From: Corallococcus soli
GTDB taxonomy: Bacteria > Myxococcota > Myxococcia > Myxococcales > Myxococcaceae
NCBI RefSeq assembly: GCF_014930455.1
Contig: NZ_JAAIYO010000002.1
Span: forward strand, 310,001-374,000
Length of the DNA stretch: 64,000 nt
Reading direction: 5' to 3'
Below are positions 52,585-61,529 of the stretch, piece by piece. A program made the position numbers and the translations under genes. Position 1 is the stretch's first letter, and every line of letters begins with the position of its first letter. The notes beneath the pieces are model-generated. The model saw nothing but the letters and a program-made list of their open reading frames with translations, ran no database searches and was not told the DNA's origin.

Positions 52585-53532
52585 ATGCCGGCGGCGCGAC
52601 TGGCGTCCATCTCCGTCGACCTGGATTCGCTGCCGCACTACTGCCGGATCCACGGGCTGCCCGAGTCGCTGCTGGATGCGCGGGCCCGCACGCTGATCCA
52701 CCGCGTGGCGGTGCCCCGCTTCCGCGACCTGCTGGCCTCCGTGGGCGCGCCCGGGACGTTCTTCGCCATCGGGGAGGACCTGGAGGCGGACCCCGGCGCG
52801 GCGGACGGCATGCGGCGGGCCCACGCGGCGGGCATCGAGGTCGCGAGCCACAGCCACGCCCATGACTACGCGCTCACACGGCGTGGACCGGACGCCATCG
52901 CCGAGGACCTGGCGCGCGCGGACGCGGCCATCCTGAAGGCCACCGGCGTGCGGCCCTCCGGCTTCCGGGCCCCCGGCTACACGCTGAACGCGGACCTGTA
53001 CGCGGCCACCGTGGCACAGGGATACCTGTACGGCTCCTCCACGTTCCCGGCGGCGCCGTACTACGCGGCGAAGGCGGCGGTGATGGGGGCGCTCGCGGCG
53101 CTGGGAAGGCCCTCGCGCTCCGTGCTGGACACGCCCCGCGTGCTGCTCGCGCCGCGCGTGCCGTACCGGCCGGACCCCGCCCAGCCCTACCGCCGGGGCG
53201 CGGGCGCGGTGGTGGAGCTGCCCATGACGGTGACGCCGGTGGTGCGCTTCCCATTCATCGGCACCTTCGCGACCACGCTGCCTCGCGGCACCATGCGCGC
53301 CGCCTACCGGGCGTGCCGGGCGGATGCCTTCTTCAACTTCGAGCTGCACGGCGTGGACGTGCTGGACGCGGCGGACGGCATCCCGCCGGAGCTCGTGCGC
53401 CAGCAGCGCGACCTGCGGGTGAGCGCCGCGAAGAAGCAGGAGCGGCTGCGCAGCATCTTCCAGTGGCTGAAGGACGACTTCGACGTCGTCACCCTGCGCG
53501 ACGCGGCGGGGCGGCTCTCCGCGACGCTGTGA
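52585..53532 (+). CDS. Polysaccharide deacetylase (NodB/CE4)
   Basis: This 315-aa metal-dependent deacetylase has motif 1 ASISVDLDSLP at ~residues 7-17, the metal-binding histidines in EVASHSHAHDYALT and the catalytic GFRAPGYTLNADLYA. No signal peptide is evident, so the substrate may be a cytoplasmic lipid-linked sugar. It follows the GT2 enzyme, suggesting sequential action. The stop is 86 bp before the convergent DUF2252 gene. Confidence 0.88.
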   Translation: MPAARLASISVDLDSLPHYCRIHGLPESLLDARARTLIHRVAVPRFRDLLASVGAPGTFFAIGEDLEADPGAADGMRRAHAAGIEVASHSHAHDYALTRRGPDAIAEDLARADAAILKATGVRPSGFRAPGYTLNADLYAATVAQGYLYGSSTFPAAPYYAAKAAVMGALAALGRPSRSVLDTPRVLLAPRVPYRPDPAQPYRRGAGAVVELPMTVTPVVRFPFIGTFATTLPRGTMRAAYRACRADAFFNFELHGVDVLDAADGIPPELVRQQRDLRVSAAKKQERLRSIFQWLKDDFDVVTLRDAAGRLSATL

Positions 53533-53617
53533 GGGCCTCACCGTGGGCGGCCCCGGGGGCGCCACTTCGTGCCCCGCCTCAGCCCCTTCGAGAGACACGG
53601 GGACTCCGCCTCGCGGA

Positions 53618-55018
53618 TCAGCGCGCCGCCTTCAGGGCCTTCCAATCCGCTTCGGCTTGGTCCGCATAGGCCCGCGCGAAGGCGGTGAGCCGCTTCGTGG
53701 CCTCCTGCGTGTCGCCGCCCAGCCACGACTCCAGCCGCGTGGCCTGCTCCCGCGTGTGCCCGTGCGCCCGGGCCAGCACCACGCCCGCCTGTTCGACGGT
53801 GGAGTGCAGCGCCTTCTTCTTGGAGAGCGCGCCGTCGTCCAGCTTGCCCTTCTCCGGCTCCACCTCGCGCACGAGGAAGGCCCGGCCGCCCATGCTCACC
53901 GCGCCCGTGAGCGGGTTCACGTCACCGGCCAGCTCCCGCTGTGCCTCCACGACGTCCGCGCCGTTCGCGGGGCTCGGGGGCGAACCCACGCTGGGGGCCA
54001 GCAGCTCCTTCAATTCCAGCAGCACGGGGGGAGCGTTCGGCTCCTTCGCGCCCACGAGCGCGCAGTCGCGCTCCAGGCCGTAGCTGCTGCCCCCCGCGTC
54101 CAGACGCCCCGCGAGGTCCAGGACGTTCAGGGGGACGGCCACGCCCTCGGTGCCCTTCAGGGACGTCGCGTACTCCGCCAGCGCCGCTTGCACCGCGGCC
54201 TTCCGCGTCGCCTCCAGGGGCCTGAGCGTGTCCGTGGTGAGGAAGCGGGGCCCCTTGGATCCGTCGAACTTCACGTACTTCGCCAGCAGGTCCTTCGCCG
54301 ACGTGTCGCGCGAGTCACTGATGAGGTCCTTCACGGGGCCGGACGACTCCTTTCGGGTCAGGAACGCGCCCGGGTTCGCATCCCCGTCCGCCAGCAGCTC
54401 CAGCGTCTCGACGTAGGCCTCCGCCAGCGTCCGCACCGCCTCCGCCTGCTCCGTGGCCGACAGGCCCGCCCCGCGCGCGGTGAGCACGGCACTGGTGGCC
54501 AGCCGCGTGAGGTCCGCCTCCGGCGACGCGGTGCCCGCCTGGTCGAAGTCGTTGAGCCCCCACACCGCCTTGCCCTCCGGTCCCCGGAACGTGCCCAGGT
54601 TGCCCAGGTGGGCATCGCCCATCACCAGGATGTCGGGGGCCGGCCGGTCCACCAGCTTCGCCGCCTGCGCGTACGGGCCCCGGAGGTCGGAGTGGAAGAG
54701 GGCGGGCATCGCCCGGAACATCGCCGACGGGCTCTCGCGCATCATCGCGAGCTTCTCCTTCAGGCGCGCCGGTGGCAGGTCCAGCTTCGCGTTGAAGTCG
54801 CGCACGAAGGCCACCCCCTGGGCGGGCTCCCGCGCGAGTCCTGTCTGGAGCCGCCCCGGGGCGTTCGAGGCCACGGCCCCGTGAGGGCGCGCGGAAGGGG
54901 GCAGGGGCGCCTGGGGCTGGAGGGCGCTCGCGGAGGCCAGCGTCAGCACCGTCACCACGAGGGTGGCGCCAGCGGAGGGCATCCGGGGGGCTGGCGGGGG
55001 CTTGGGCGGGATGCGCAT
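53618..55018 (-). CDS. DUF2252 family (kinase-like fold) protein, probably exported
   Basis: This 466-aa protein has an N-terminal hydrophobic segment (ATLVVTVLTLASASAL) that looks like a signal or anchor. It then has DUF2252: MFRAMPALFHSDL, the catalytic-like GDAHLGNLGTF, and NDFDQAGTASPEADLTRLAT, which recall the HxDxxxxN and DxD loops of aminoglycoside-phosphotransferase-like folds. The C-terminus has VVLARAHGHTREQA. The family's activity is not established. An exported form would be outside the ATP pool, which is odd for a kinase. The gene is monocistronic and convergent with the glycan cluster. Confidence 0.82.
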   Translation of the reverse strand: MRIPPKPPPAPRMPSAGATLVVTVLTLASASALQPQAPLPPSARPHGAVASNAPGRLQTGLAREPAQGVAFVRDFNAKLDLPPARLKEKLAMMRESPSAMFRAMPALFHSDLRGPYAQAAKLVDRPAPDILVMGDAHLGNLGTFRGPEGKAVWGLNDFDQAGTASPEADLTRLATSAVLTARGAGLSATEQAEAVRTLAEAYVETLELLADGDANPGAFLTRKESSGPVKDLISDSRDTSAKDLLAKYVKFDGSKGPRFLTTDTLRPLEATRKAAVQAALAEYATSLKGTEGVAVPLNVLDLAGRLDAGGSSYGLERDCALVGAKEPNAPPVLLELKELLAPSVGSPPSPANGADVVEAQRELAGDVNPLTGAVSMGGRAFLVREVEPEKGKLDDGALSKKKALHSTVEQAGVVLARAHGHTREQATRLESWLGGDTQEATKRLTAFARAYADQAEADWKALKAAR

Positions 55019-55109
55019 GGACGACCTTCCGACAGGTTATCGTCAGAAGCGCGGCGCGGGTTGCCGGCCCACTCCCGGCGTGCGTGCCGGGGTGCTAAGG
55101 AGCCAGCCC

Positions 55110-55964
55110 ATGCTGGAGCGTTTCAGCGACAAGGTGAAGAAGGGCCTGCGCGGCTGGACCGAGCGCATGGCGGGCGAAGCACAATCCGGCGAGCTCCAGG
55201 GCCTGGCCCGGACGGAGAACGAGTACGGGGTGGATCCGTTCGGGTTCAACCTGGACTACAGCCTGGCGGCCATCGCCCCGTTCCTGTGGCTCTACCGCCA
55301 CTACTTCCGCGTGGAGGCCTACGGCGCGGACCGCATCCCCGCCGGGCGCGTGCTGCTGGTGTCCAACCACTCCGGCCAGCTGCCCATGGACGGCGCGATG
55401 ATTGGCATCGCCCTGATGGTGGAGGGCTCTCCGCCGCGCGCCATCCGCAGCATGGTGGAGAAGTGGGTGCCGTCGCTGCCCTACGTCTCCACCTTCATGG
55501 CGCGCGTAGGCCAGATTGTCGGCACGCCGGAGAACTGCCGCCGCCTGCTGGAGGCCGAGGAGGCCATCCTCGTGTTCCCCGAAGGCACGCGCGGCCTCAA
55601 CAAGCTGTGGCCCCAGCGCTACCAGCTCCAGGAGTTCGGCCTGGGCTTCATGCGGCTGGCCCTGGAGACGAACACGCCCATCGTCCCCATCGCCGTGGTG
55701 GGCGCGGAGGAGCAGGCCCCCGCGCTGATGAACTTGAAGCCCCTGGCGAAGCTTCTGGGCATGCCGTCCTTCCCCATCACGCCCACGGGCGCGGCCTTCC
55801 CGCTGCCCACGAAGTACCGGATCTACTTCGGAGACGCGCTGCACTTCACCGGCCGCGCGGACGACGAGGACAGTGAACTCGACAAGAAGGTGCGCACCGT
55901 GAAGGCCTCCATCCAGGGGATGCTCCAGCAGGGGCTCAAGGAACGCCGGAGCGTGTTCTGGTGA
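55110..55964 (+). CDS. Lysophospholipid acyltransferase (PlsC-like)
   Basis: This 284-aa protein follows the ribosome-binding site AAGGAG. The acyltransferase block I is NHSGQLPMDG, with six rather than the usual four residues between His and Asp. Block III is FPEGTRGLNKLW, and block IV (NTPIVPIAVVGAEE) is present. It probably transfers fatty acyl groups to a glycerolipid. Its TGA overlaps the GTG start of the SDR gene (GTGA), so the pair is translationally coupled. Confidence 0.87.
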   Translation: MLERFSDKVKKGLRGWTERMAGEAQSGELQGLARTENEYGVDPFGFNLDYSLAAIAPFLWLYRHYFRVEAYGADRIPAGRVLLVSNHSGQLPMDGAMIGIALMVEGSPPRAIRSMVEKWVPSLPYVSTFMARVGQIVGTPENCRRLLEAEEAILVFPEGTRGLNKLWPQRYQLQEFGLGFMRLALETNTPIVPIAVVGAEEQAPALMNLKPLAKLLGMPSFPITPTGAAFPLPTKYRIYFGDALHFTGRADDEDSELDKKVRTVKASIQGMLQQGLKERRSVFW

Positions 55965-56926
55965 GCGCCCCGCACGAGGAGGAGAAGGAGGGCGGGGACG
56001 CGAAGAAGCCCGCCGTCGTCGTCACCGGCATCAGCGGCAACCTGGGCCGCACCCTGGCGAAGATGCTGCACAAGCGCGAGCGCATCATCGGCATCGACCG
56101 GCGCCCCTTCCTGGGCAAGCCGAAGGACGTCGAGATGCACCAGATGGACCTGCGCAAGAAGAAGGCGGAGGACGTCTTTCGCAAGAACGAGATCCGCGCC
56201 GTCATCCACATGGGCATCATGCACGACCCGCGCATGAGCGAGGAGGAGCACCACTCCTTCAACGTCGTGGGCACCACGCGCCTGCTGGAGTACTGCGCGA
56301 AGTACGGCGTGAAGAAGGTGGTCGTCCTGTCCTCGGCCAACGTCTACGGCCCCAGCCCGGACAACTCCAACTTCCTCACCGAGGACGCGCCGCTGATGGC
56401 CGCCAGCCGCTTCTCCGGCGTGCGCGACCTCATCGAAGTGGACATGCTGGCGCACAGCTTCTTCTGGAAGCATCCGCACATTGAGACGGTCATCCTGCGG
56501 CCCGTCCACATCGTCGGGCCCACCATCAAGAACGCGCCGTCCAACTACCTGCGGCTGCGCTACCCGTGGACGCTCGCGGGCTTCGACCCGATGGTGCAGC
56601 TCATCCACGTGGAGGACGTGGCGCGCGCGATGGTGGAGGCCCTGCGCCCGGAGCCCAAGGGCGTCTACAACGTCGTCGGCCCCGGCCAGGTGCCCCTGTC
56701 CGCGGTGCTGGGAGAGCTGGGCCACACCGCCATCCCTGTGCCGCACCCGGTGGCCCGCCCGCTCCTGGGCCTGATGTTCCGCTACCGCCTGGCCAACTTC
56801 CCGCCCCCGGAGCTGGACCACATCCAGTTCCTCTGCGCCGTGGACGGCAACCGGTGGGTCCAGGACGTCGGCTGGAAGTCCCGGTACTCCATGCGCGACA
56901 CCATCCGCTCCGTGGTGGGCGAGTAG
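55961..56926 (+). CDS. Extended SDR (NAD-dependent epimerase-like) with altered catalytic residues
   Basis: This 321-aa protein has the NAD-binding VVVTGISGNLGRTLAKML (GxxGxxG), a GIDRR beta-2 end and SSANVYGPSP. Where extended SDRs carry the catalytic YxxxK, this one reads FSGVR (SRFSGVRDLIEVDML), so both Tyr and Lys are replaced by Phe and Arg. The rest of the fold (VILRPVHIVGP, VQLIHVEDVARAMVEALRP, VYNVVGPGQVPLSAVL) is intact. It may bind a nucleotide or lipid without redox catalysis, or use different residues. Coupled translation with the acyltransferase suggests a joint role in lipid metabolism. Confidence 0.82.
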   Translation: MSAPHEEEKEGGDAKKPAVVVTGISGNLGRTLAKMLHKRERIIGIDRRPFLGKPKDVEMHQMDLRKKKAEDVFRKNEIRAVIHMGIMHDPRMSEEEHHSFNVVGTTRLLEYCAKYGVKKVVVLSSANVYGPSPDNSNFLTEDAPLMAASRFSGVRDLIEVDMLAHSFFWKHPHIETVILRPVHIVGPTIKNAPSNYLRLRYPWTLAGFDPMVQLIHVEDVARAMVEALRPEPKGVYNVVGPGQVPLSAVLGELGHTAIPVPHPVARPLLGLMFRYRLANFPPPELDHIQFLCAVDGNRWVQDVGWKSRYSMRDTIRSVVGE

Positions 56927-56957
56927 CGGATTTCCCATGGGCCGCCCCCGTATCCCC

Positions 56958-57016
56958 TGACACGGATGTCATTGGGAGGGTGGTGGGGTGGCAGGGGGCC
57001 CCTGACAGGACTGTCA
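56958..57016. promoter_or_regulatory. Two TGACA-N4-TGTCA operators (enhancer-type sites)
   Basis: Identical dyads TGACA-N4-TGTCA occur at 56958-56971 and 57003-57016, 45 bp centre to centre. The second extends to CCTGACAG-GA-CTGTCAGG. They lie about 95-145 bp upstream of the sigma-54 promoter at 57105, the usual distance for enhancer-binding proteins. They probably bind the activator or a repressor of the sRNA. Confidence 0.65.
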
Positions 57017-57104
57017 GGAGGGGCCCGGTGGTGGTGGGGGGCTCGGGCACGCAAGTGTTTGATTTCCCAGGGAGGCTGAGGGCGGGGCAGGGGGGCGCGA
57101 AGGT

Positions 57105-57120
57105 TGGCACCACCCTTGCT
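57105..57120 (+). promoter_or_regulatory. Sigma-54 promoter (-24/-12)
   Basis: TGGCAC-N5-TTGCT matches the sigma-54 consensus TGGCAC-N5-TTGC exactly, with correct GG-GC spacing. Transcription should start near 57131 on the plus strand. No coding gene begins downstream; a terminator follows ~125 bp later, defining a small RNA. Confidence 0.85.
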
Positions 57121-57130
57121 CATGTCCCTG

Positions 57131-57260
57131 GCAACACGGCGAGGTCGCAGCGGGCCTGAGCAACACCGCGCGGCACCGTCACCCTGGTAGGGGGTTCCAT
57201 TGGGGAACCCTCGACGCCCACCGTCTCGGCCGGCCCCGAGGCGGTGGGCGACTTTTTTTC
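57131..57260 (+). ncRNA. pxr: Sigma-54-dependent ~130-nt sRNA, Pxr-like
   Basis: The transcript from the sigma-54 promoter to the oligo-T terminator is about 130 nt. It folds into a GC-rich 5' region (57131-57180), a middle hairpin (GGGTTCC/GGAACC, ~57190-57211) and a long terminator hairpin. This matches what I remember of Pxr, the 132-nt sigma-54-dependent RNA that blocks fruiting-body development in fed Myxococcus xanthus and is conserved in Cystobacterineae. I recognise it by architecture and size, not by alignment. It ends against the convergent lipoprotein gene. Confidence 0.65.
57211..57259 (+). terminator. Rho-independent terminator of the sRNA
   Basis: A stem CGCCCACCG / CGGTGGGCG with an inner CTCGG/CCGAG stem is followed by seven T residues (57253-57259). 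It is an unusually complete intrinsic terminator for this GC-rich genome. Confidence 0.9.
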
Positions 57261-57685
57261 TACTCCAGCTCGCCCGCGAACGGGCCCGCCTGCTGCTTCT
57301 CCAGCAGCCAGACGCCGTCCCGGAAGACGAACTCCGAGGTGACGGCCTCGGTCTGTTCGGAGGCGGAGGGCAGGCGCATCCACTGGATGCGGCTGTGGAC
57401 GGTGGCGCGCTTGCCGTCCTCGGAGAGCTTCACGGATTCGATTTCGTAGTCCGTGACGGTGAGGTCGCGGTCGTCGTGCAGCTCGCGGCGCTGGCGCTCG
57501 AAGTCCTGGCGCTCCTCGGGGACGAGGAAGGTGGACAGGGCGCGGTAGTTGCGCCAGCGCAGGTTCTTGTGGAAGCCCTCCACGACGGGGCGGAGCGCGT
57601 CCAGGTCCGAGGACGGCGGCGTGTGGGCGCACGCCCCACCGAGGAGCAGGGCGAACATCAGGGCAGGCAGGCGGTTCACCTGCAC
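57260..57685 (-). CDS. Small lipoprotein of unknown function
   Basis: This 141-aa protein has lipoprotein signal RLPALMFALLLGGACAH (lipobox GGAC). A single domain follows (VVEGFHKNLRWRNYRALSTF, DLTVTDYEIESVKLSEDGKR, ATVHSRIQWMRLP), reminiscent of NTF2-like or DUF folds that carry an alpha+beta cone; I cannot name the family. Its stop codon touches the T-tract of the convergent sRNA terminator, so the two transcripts end together. Confidence 0.75.
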   Translation of the reverse strand: MQVNRLPALMFALLLGGACAHTPPSSDLDALRPVVEGFHKNLRWRNYRALSTFLVPEERQDFERQRRELHDDRDLTVTDYEIESVKLSEDGKRATVHSRIQWMRLPSASEQTEAVTSEFVFRDGVWLLEKQQAGPFAGELE

Positions 57686-57769
57686 GATGCTACCACCCGC
57701 CGCGTGCGTGGGACGAGGGCGGTGCTATGGTCCGCACTTCCCGCCCGAGCACCGGAGTCGCGACTCAAC

Positions 57770-60700
57770 ATGGCCAAGTCGATGGTGGAGCGCTACGAGC
57801 AGCTCCTCCGGCAGGACCCGACCTCTTCCGTCTTCGTGGAGTTGGCGAAGGCGTTGTTGGAGAAGGGAGACGCGGCGCGCACGATTGAAGTGTGCACCCA
57901 AGGCATCACCCACCACCCCACGTCCACCGTGGGACGGGTGCTGTGGGGCAAGGCCCTCATCCAACTGGGCCGTCCCGCGGAGGCGATGGAGCAGTTCGAC
58001 CAGGCCATCGCCATCGAGAAGGACAACCCCTACGCCTACAACCTCATTGGCGAGGTGTTGTTGCAGCGCGGGCTGTTCCGCTCGGCGCTGCCCATCCTTC
58101 GCAAGGCCGTGGCGCTCCAGCCCAACAACGGGCGCGTGAAGCAGTGGCTGGACCAGGCCCAGCAGGCGCTGTCGGGTGGGCCGGCGCCCATCTTCGCGGA
58201 CCTGGGCACGCTGGCCGTTCCAGCGGCGGCCCCGGACGACGACGAAGCGCCGGCGCCGGCGACCGAAGCGCAGCCCTCCGCGTTCGGTGCGCGAGCTGCC
58301 GCGGCCGCGGGGCTGGAGCCGCGTCGGGCCCGGGCGGAGACGCCAGCAGGAGGCCTGGAGCATGCCGCGTCCGGCACCGCGCCGACGAGCGGAGAGGCCC
58401 CGACGGCGGCGGATTCCGGTACCCCGGCGGAGGCACGTGCTTCGGCGGGACCTGCGTCCCCAGACGGAATGGAGGGCTCCACCGGCCCGGGCTCCGAGCG
58501 CACGGCGCAGGGACGCGACACGGCTCCTGGCACCGGGAGCACGGCACAGGGGAGCGACGCGGATCCGGACTCCGAGCACACGGAACAGGGAAGTGACGCG
58601 GATCCAGCTTCCGAGCGCTCGGCGCAGGGAAGTGACGCGGATCCGGCTTCCGAGCTGATGGGGCAGGACGGGGCCAGGACTTCTTCCAGGCGCTCGACGC
58701 GGGACGGGGCCACGACCTCCGGAGAGCCGGAGCAGGGCCTCCCCACGGAGCCTGGTTCCGAGGGTACGGCGCAGGGCGGTGCCCCGGAACAGGGGGCCGA
58801 GCGCGCGGCGCAGGATGGCGCCGCCGCGCAGGGGACCGGGACCGAGGGTGGCCCGCCGGCGCCGGGGAGCGGCCGGGGACGCTCGTCCGGAATGCTCGCG
58901 GACCTCCCGGAGCTCCCGGCCGACGAGCCCGCCTCGTCGCAGGGGAGTGGACTGCTCGGGAACCTTCCAGGCCCCGAGGCGGTCCGGCCCCGGGCCGCCG
59001 CACCGGTGGCGCCCGTGGCGGCGACGCCGGGTGGCAAGCGCTCACTGCTGGATGACATCCCGGACGCCTCGGACCTGGCGGCGGCCGCGGCTCGCAACAA
59101 GGCGGCGGCGAACGCGAAGGACACGGAGGCGCTCGCCGCGAAGTACGAGCGCGAGATGCACGAGAAGATCGCCAAGGAGCGGGCGAAGCAGTCCCTCCTG
59201 GAGCGCTACGGCACGAAGACCGTGGCCCTCTTCGTCGCGGTCATCTTCCTCATCGCGAGCGCGGGCTTCTTCGTCCTCTACCGCTCCCGCAGCGGCGGCC
59301 AGACGCTGTCGGAGACGCTGGAGCTGGCGCGGCGCGCGGTGGCGCAGGACACGGGCGCGTCGCTGGACGAAGCGCTCCGGCAGCTTGAACGCGCGCGCGA
59401 CATGGACGAGTCCAGCGCGCAGGCCTGGGCGCTGACGGCCTACGCACACGCGCTGCGCTACCAGGACCACGGCGGTGCTTCCGAGGACCGACGTCAGGCG
59501 CTGGAGGCGCTGGAGAGGCCGGGCGTGAAGGACGGCTTCGGGGGCCTGGCGCTGGCCACCAACGAGCTGGTGGCGGACGAGCGGGGCCGCGAATCGACGC
59601 GCCGCGCGCTGCTCGCCTCGCAGGACGAGGTGACGGAGGTGCACGCGCTGGCGGGCAACCTGCTGCTGGCGGCGAAGGACGAGAAGCAGGCCCTGGACCG
59701 CTTCGACCGGGCGCTCAAGGCGTCGCCGGGCAACGTCCGCGCGCTGGTGTCCCTGGGCGGCTACTACCTGGCCTCCGAGGACTTCGCGCAGGCGCTGGAG
59801 ATGTTCAAGCGCGCGCGAGACGTCTCCAAGGAGCACCCGGCCGCCCGCATCGGCATGGCCGAAAGCCGGCTCGCGCTGGAGCAGGAGCTGGACGCCGCCC
59901 TGGCGGAGGTGGCGCCGTTGGCGAAGGATCCGCGGCTGCCTCCCGCGCTCAAGCCCCGTCAGCAGCTCGTGCACGGTGAGCTGCTGTCCGCGCTGGGCCG
60001 GTACGAGGAGGCGCGCCCGCTGCTCTCCCAGGGCACGCAGGGGCCGCTGGCCATGGACTTCCAGCTCGCGCTCGGCGCCGCGGGCCGGGCCGCCGGCAAG
60101 CTGGAGGCCGCGCAGCAGGCCTACGAGGCCGCCTTGAAGCTCCAGCCCAAGAGCGAGACCGCGAAGGAAGGCCTGGGCCGCACGCTGCTGGACCGCGACC
60201 GCGAGCGCGAGGCGCTCCAGCGGCTGGAGGTGGATGGTGGCCGCAAGGTGGCGCTGGTGCGAGGCGCGGCGTACGCGCGGCTCGGGGACTGGAAGAAGGC
60301 CCGCCTGGAGCTGGCCCGCACGCGCGTGAACGACCGCTACCCGCCGGAGGCCGTCGCCTGGCTGGCGCTGGCGGACGCGAACGAAGGCAACGGCGCCCAG
60401 GCGCGCGACGTGCTGGAGAAGGCGCTGGCGAAGCGGCCGCGCACCGACCTGCGCGTGGCGTTGGGTCAGGTGTACTGGCGTGAGCGCGCGCTGGACAAGG
60501 CGCAGGCCCAGTTCGACGAGGCGCTGAAGGACCCGCGCGACTACGAAGGCGCGTGTTCGCTGGGGCGGCTGCTGCTGGCGCGCGGCCTGCCGGACATGGC
60601 CCTCAAGCCGCTGACGCAGGCGGTGGAGCGAAACGGCGCGCACGGCGAAGCCCGCGATGCGCTGGGCCGGGCGCTGCTGGCCCTGGGCCGCACGCCGGAG

Positions 60701-61528
60701 GCGCTGAAGCAGTTCGAGGCGTGGCAGCTGGACAACCCGGGCAACGCGGCGGCGCACAAGGGCTTCGCGCTGGCGCTGTACCAGTCCGGCCGCCGCAAGG
60801 AGGCGGAAGGGGCGTCCGGCCGCGCGGTGAAGCTCGCGCCGGATGACGCGGAGGGGCAGCGGCTGCGCGCGGCGCTCCTGTTCAGCAACGGCGACGCGAG
60901 GGGCGGCTTCTCGGCGCTGGAGCGCGCCAACAAGCTGGACTCCAAGGACCCCGACACCTTCTGTGAAATCGCCCAGGCCTTCCTGCGCCAGGGCCAGGTG
61001 GAGAGCGCGGACGCGGCCTTCGCGGCGGCGCGGCGCGAGGGGCCGGACGCGACGTGCGGCCGCGTGGGAGAGCTGTACGCGCAGCTGCCCGGCGGAGGCC
61101 GTGGGGCGTCGCGCACGCTGAAGGACCTGGCCGACAAGGCGCCCACCGTCTGGGACAAGGCCTTCGCCCAGACGACGCTGGCGCGGGTGCTGCTGGGCGC
61201 CGGTCTGGTGAAGGAGGCGCGGGTGGCGGCCGACGAAGCCGTGAAGCTGGCCCCCTTCAGCGGCCGGGCGCACCTGGCGCTGGGGCTGGTGGCCTTCAAG
61301 CAGCGGCAGGAGGCGCCCGCGCGCGAGGCGCTGGCCAAGGCGGTGGAGCTGGAGCCCACGGACGGCATGGCGCACCTGGCGCTGGCGGACGTCCTGGCAC
61401 GCGAGACGGCGGAGCTGCCCCGGGCGGTGGAGTCCTACGAGGCCTTCCTCAAGCTCGCCGGGGGCGCGCCGGAAGCCGCCCGCGTGAAGAAGGCCCTTCC
61501 GCTCCTCAAGCGTCGGGCGTCGAGATAG
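57770..61528 (+). CDS. Large single-pass TPR protein
   Basis: This 1252-aa protein starts MAKSMVERYEQLLRQDPTSS. Residues ~1-130 hold three to four cytoplasmic TPRs (FVELAKALLEKGDAARTIEV, NLIGEVLLQRGLFRSALPIL). A ~300-residue low-complexity acidic/Ala-rich linker with 13-aa repeats follows, then a charged helix. One transmembrane helix is at ~484-504 (TVALFVAVIFLIASAGFFVL). About 18 TPRs fill the periplasmic C-terminus (HALAGNLLLAAKDEKQALDR, LGGYYLASEDFAQALEMFKR, AHLALGLVAFKQRQEAPARE). The layout (cytoplasmic domain, disordered linker, TM, long TPR) copies the 1678-aa zinc-ribbon/GYF protein upstream, minus the zinc ribbon. It probably scaffolds an envelope complex. Confidence 0.8.
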   Translation: MAKSMVERYEQLLRQDPTSSVFVELAKALLEKGDAARTIEVCTQGITHHPTSTVGRVLWGKALIQLGRPAEAMEQFDQAIAIEKDNPYAYNLIGEVLLQRGLFRSALPILRKAVALQPNNGRVKQWLDQAQQALSGGPAPIFADLGTLAVPAAAPDDDEAPAPATEAQPSAFGARAAAAAGLEPRRARAETPAGGLEHAASGTAPTSGEAPTAADSGTPAEARASAGPASPDGMEGSTGPGSERTAQGRDTAPGTGSTAQGSDADPDSEHTEQGSDADPASERSAQGSDADPASELMGQDGARTSSRRSTRDGATTSGEPEQGLPTEPGSEGTAQGGAPEQGAERAAQDGAAAQGTGTEGGPPAPGSGRGRSSGMLADLPELPADEPASSQGSGLLGNLPGPEAVRPRAAAPVAPVAATPGGKRSLLDDIPDASDLAAAAARNKAAANAKDTEALAAKYEREMHEKIAKERAKQSLLERYGTKTVALFVAVIFLIASAGFFVLYRSRSGGQTLSETLELARRAVAQDTGASLDEALRQLERARDMDESSAQAWALTAYAHALRYQDHGGASEDRRQALEALERPGVKDGFGGLALATNELVADERGRESTRRALLASQDEVTEVHALAGNLLLAAKDEKQALDRFDRALKASPGNVRALVSLGGYYLASEDFAQALEMFKRARDVSKEHPAARIGMAESRLALEQELDAALAEVAPLAKDPRLPPALKPRQQLVHGELLSALGRYEEARPLLSQGTQGPLAMDFQLALGAAGRAAGKLEAAQQAYEAALKLQPKSETAKEGLGRTLLDRDREREALQRLEVDGGRKVALVRGAAYARLGDWKKARLELARTRVNDRYPPEAVAWLALADANEGNGAQARDVLEKALAKRPRTDLRVALGQVYWRERALDKAQAQFDEALKDPRDYEGACSLGRLLLARGLPDMALKPLTQAVERNGAHGEARDALGRALLALGRTPEALKQFEAWQLDNPGNAAAHKGFALALYQSGRRKEAEGASGRAVKLAPDDAEGQRLRAALLFSNGDARGGFSALERANKLDSKDPDTFCEIAQAFLRQGQVESADAAFAAARREGPDATCGRVGELYAQLPGGGRGASRTLKDLADKAPTVWDKAFAQTTLARVLLGAGLVKEARVAADEAVKLAPFSGRAHLALGLVAFKQRQEAPAREALAKAVELEPTDGMAHLALADVLARETAELPRAVESYEAFLKLAGGAPEAARVKKALPLLKRRASR
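58541..58657 (+). repeat. Three 39-bp in-frame tandem repeats
   Basis: Three 39-bp units (58541, 58580, 58619) encode the 13-aa motif (T/S)-x-QGSDADPxSE. They lie in the linker of the TPR protein. Unit length is a multiple of three, so copy changes would keep the frame. Confidence 0.85.
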
Positions 61529-61529
61529 C

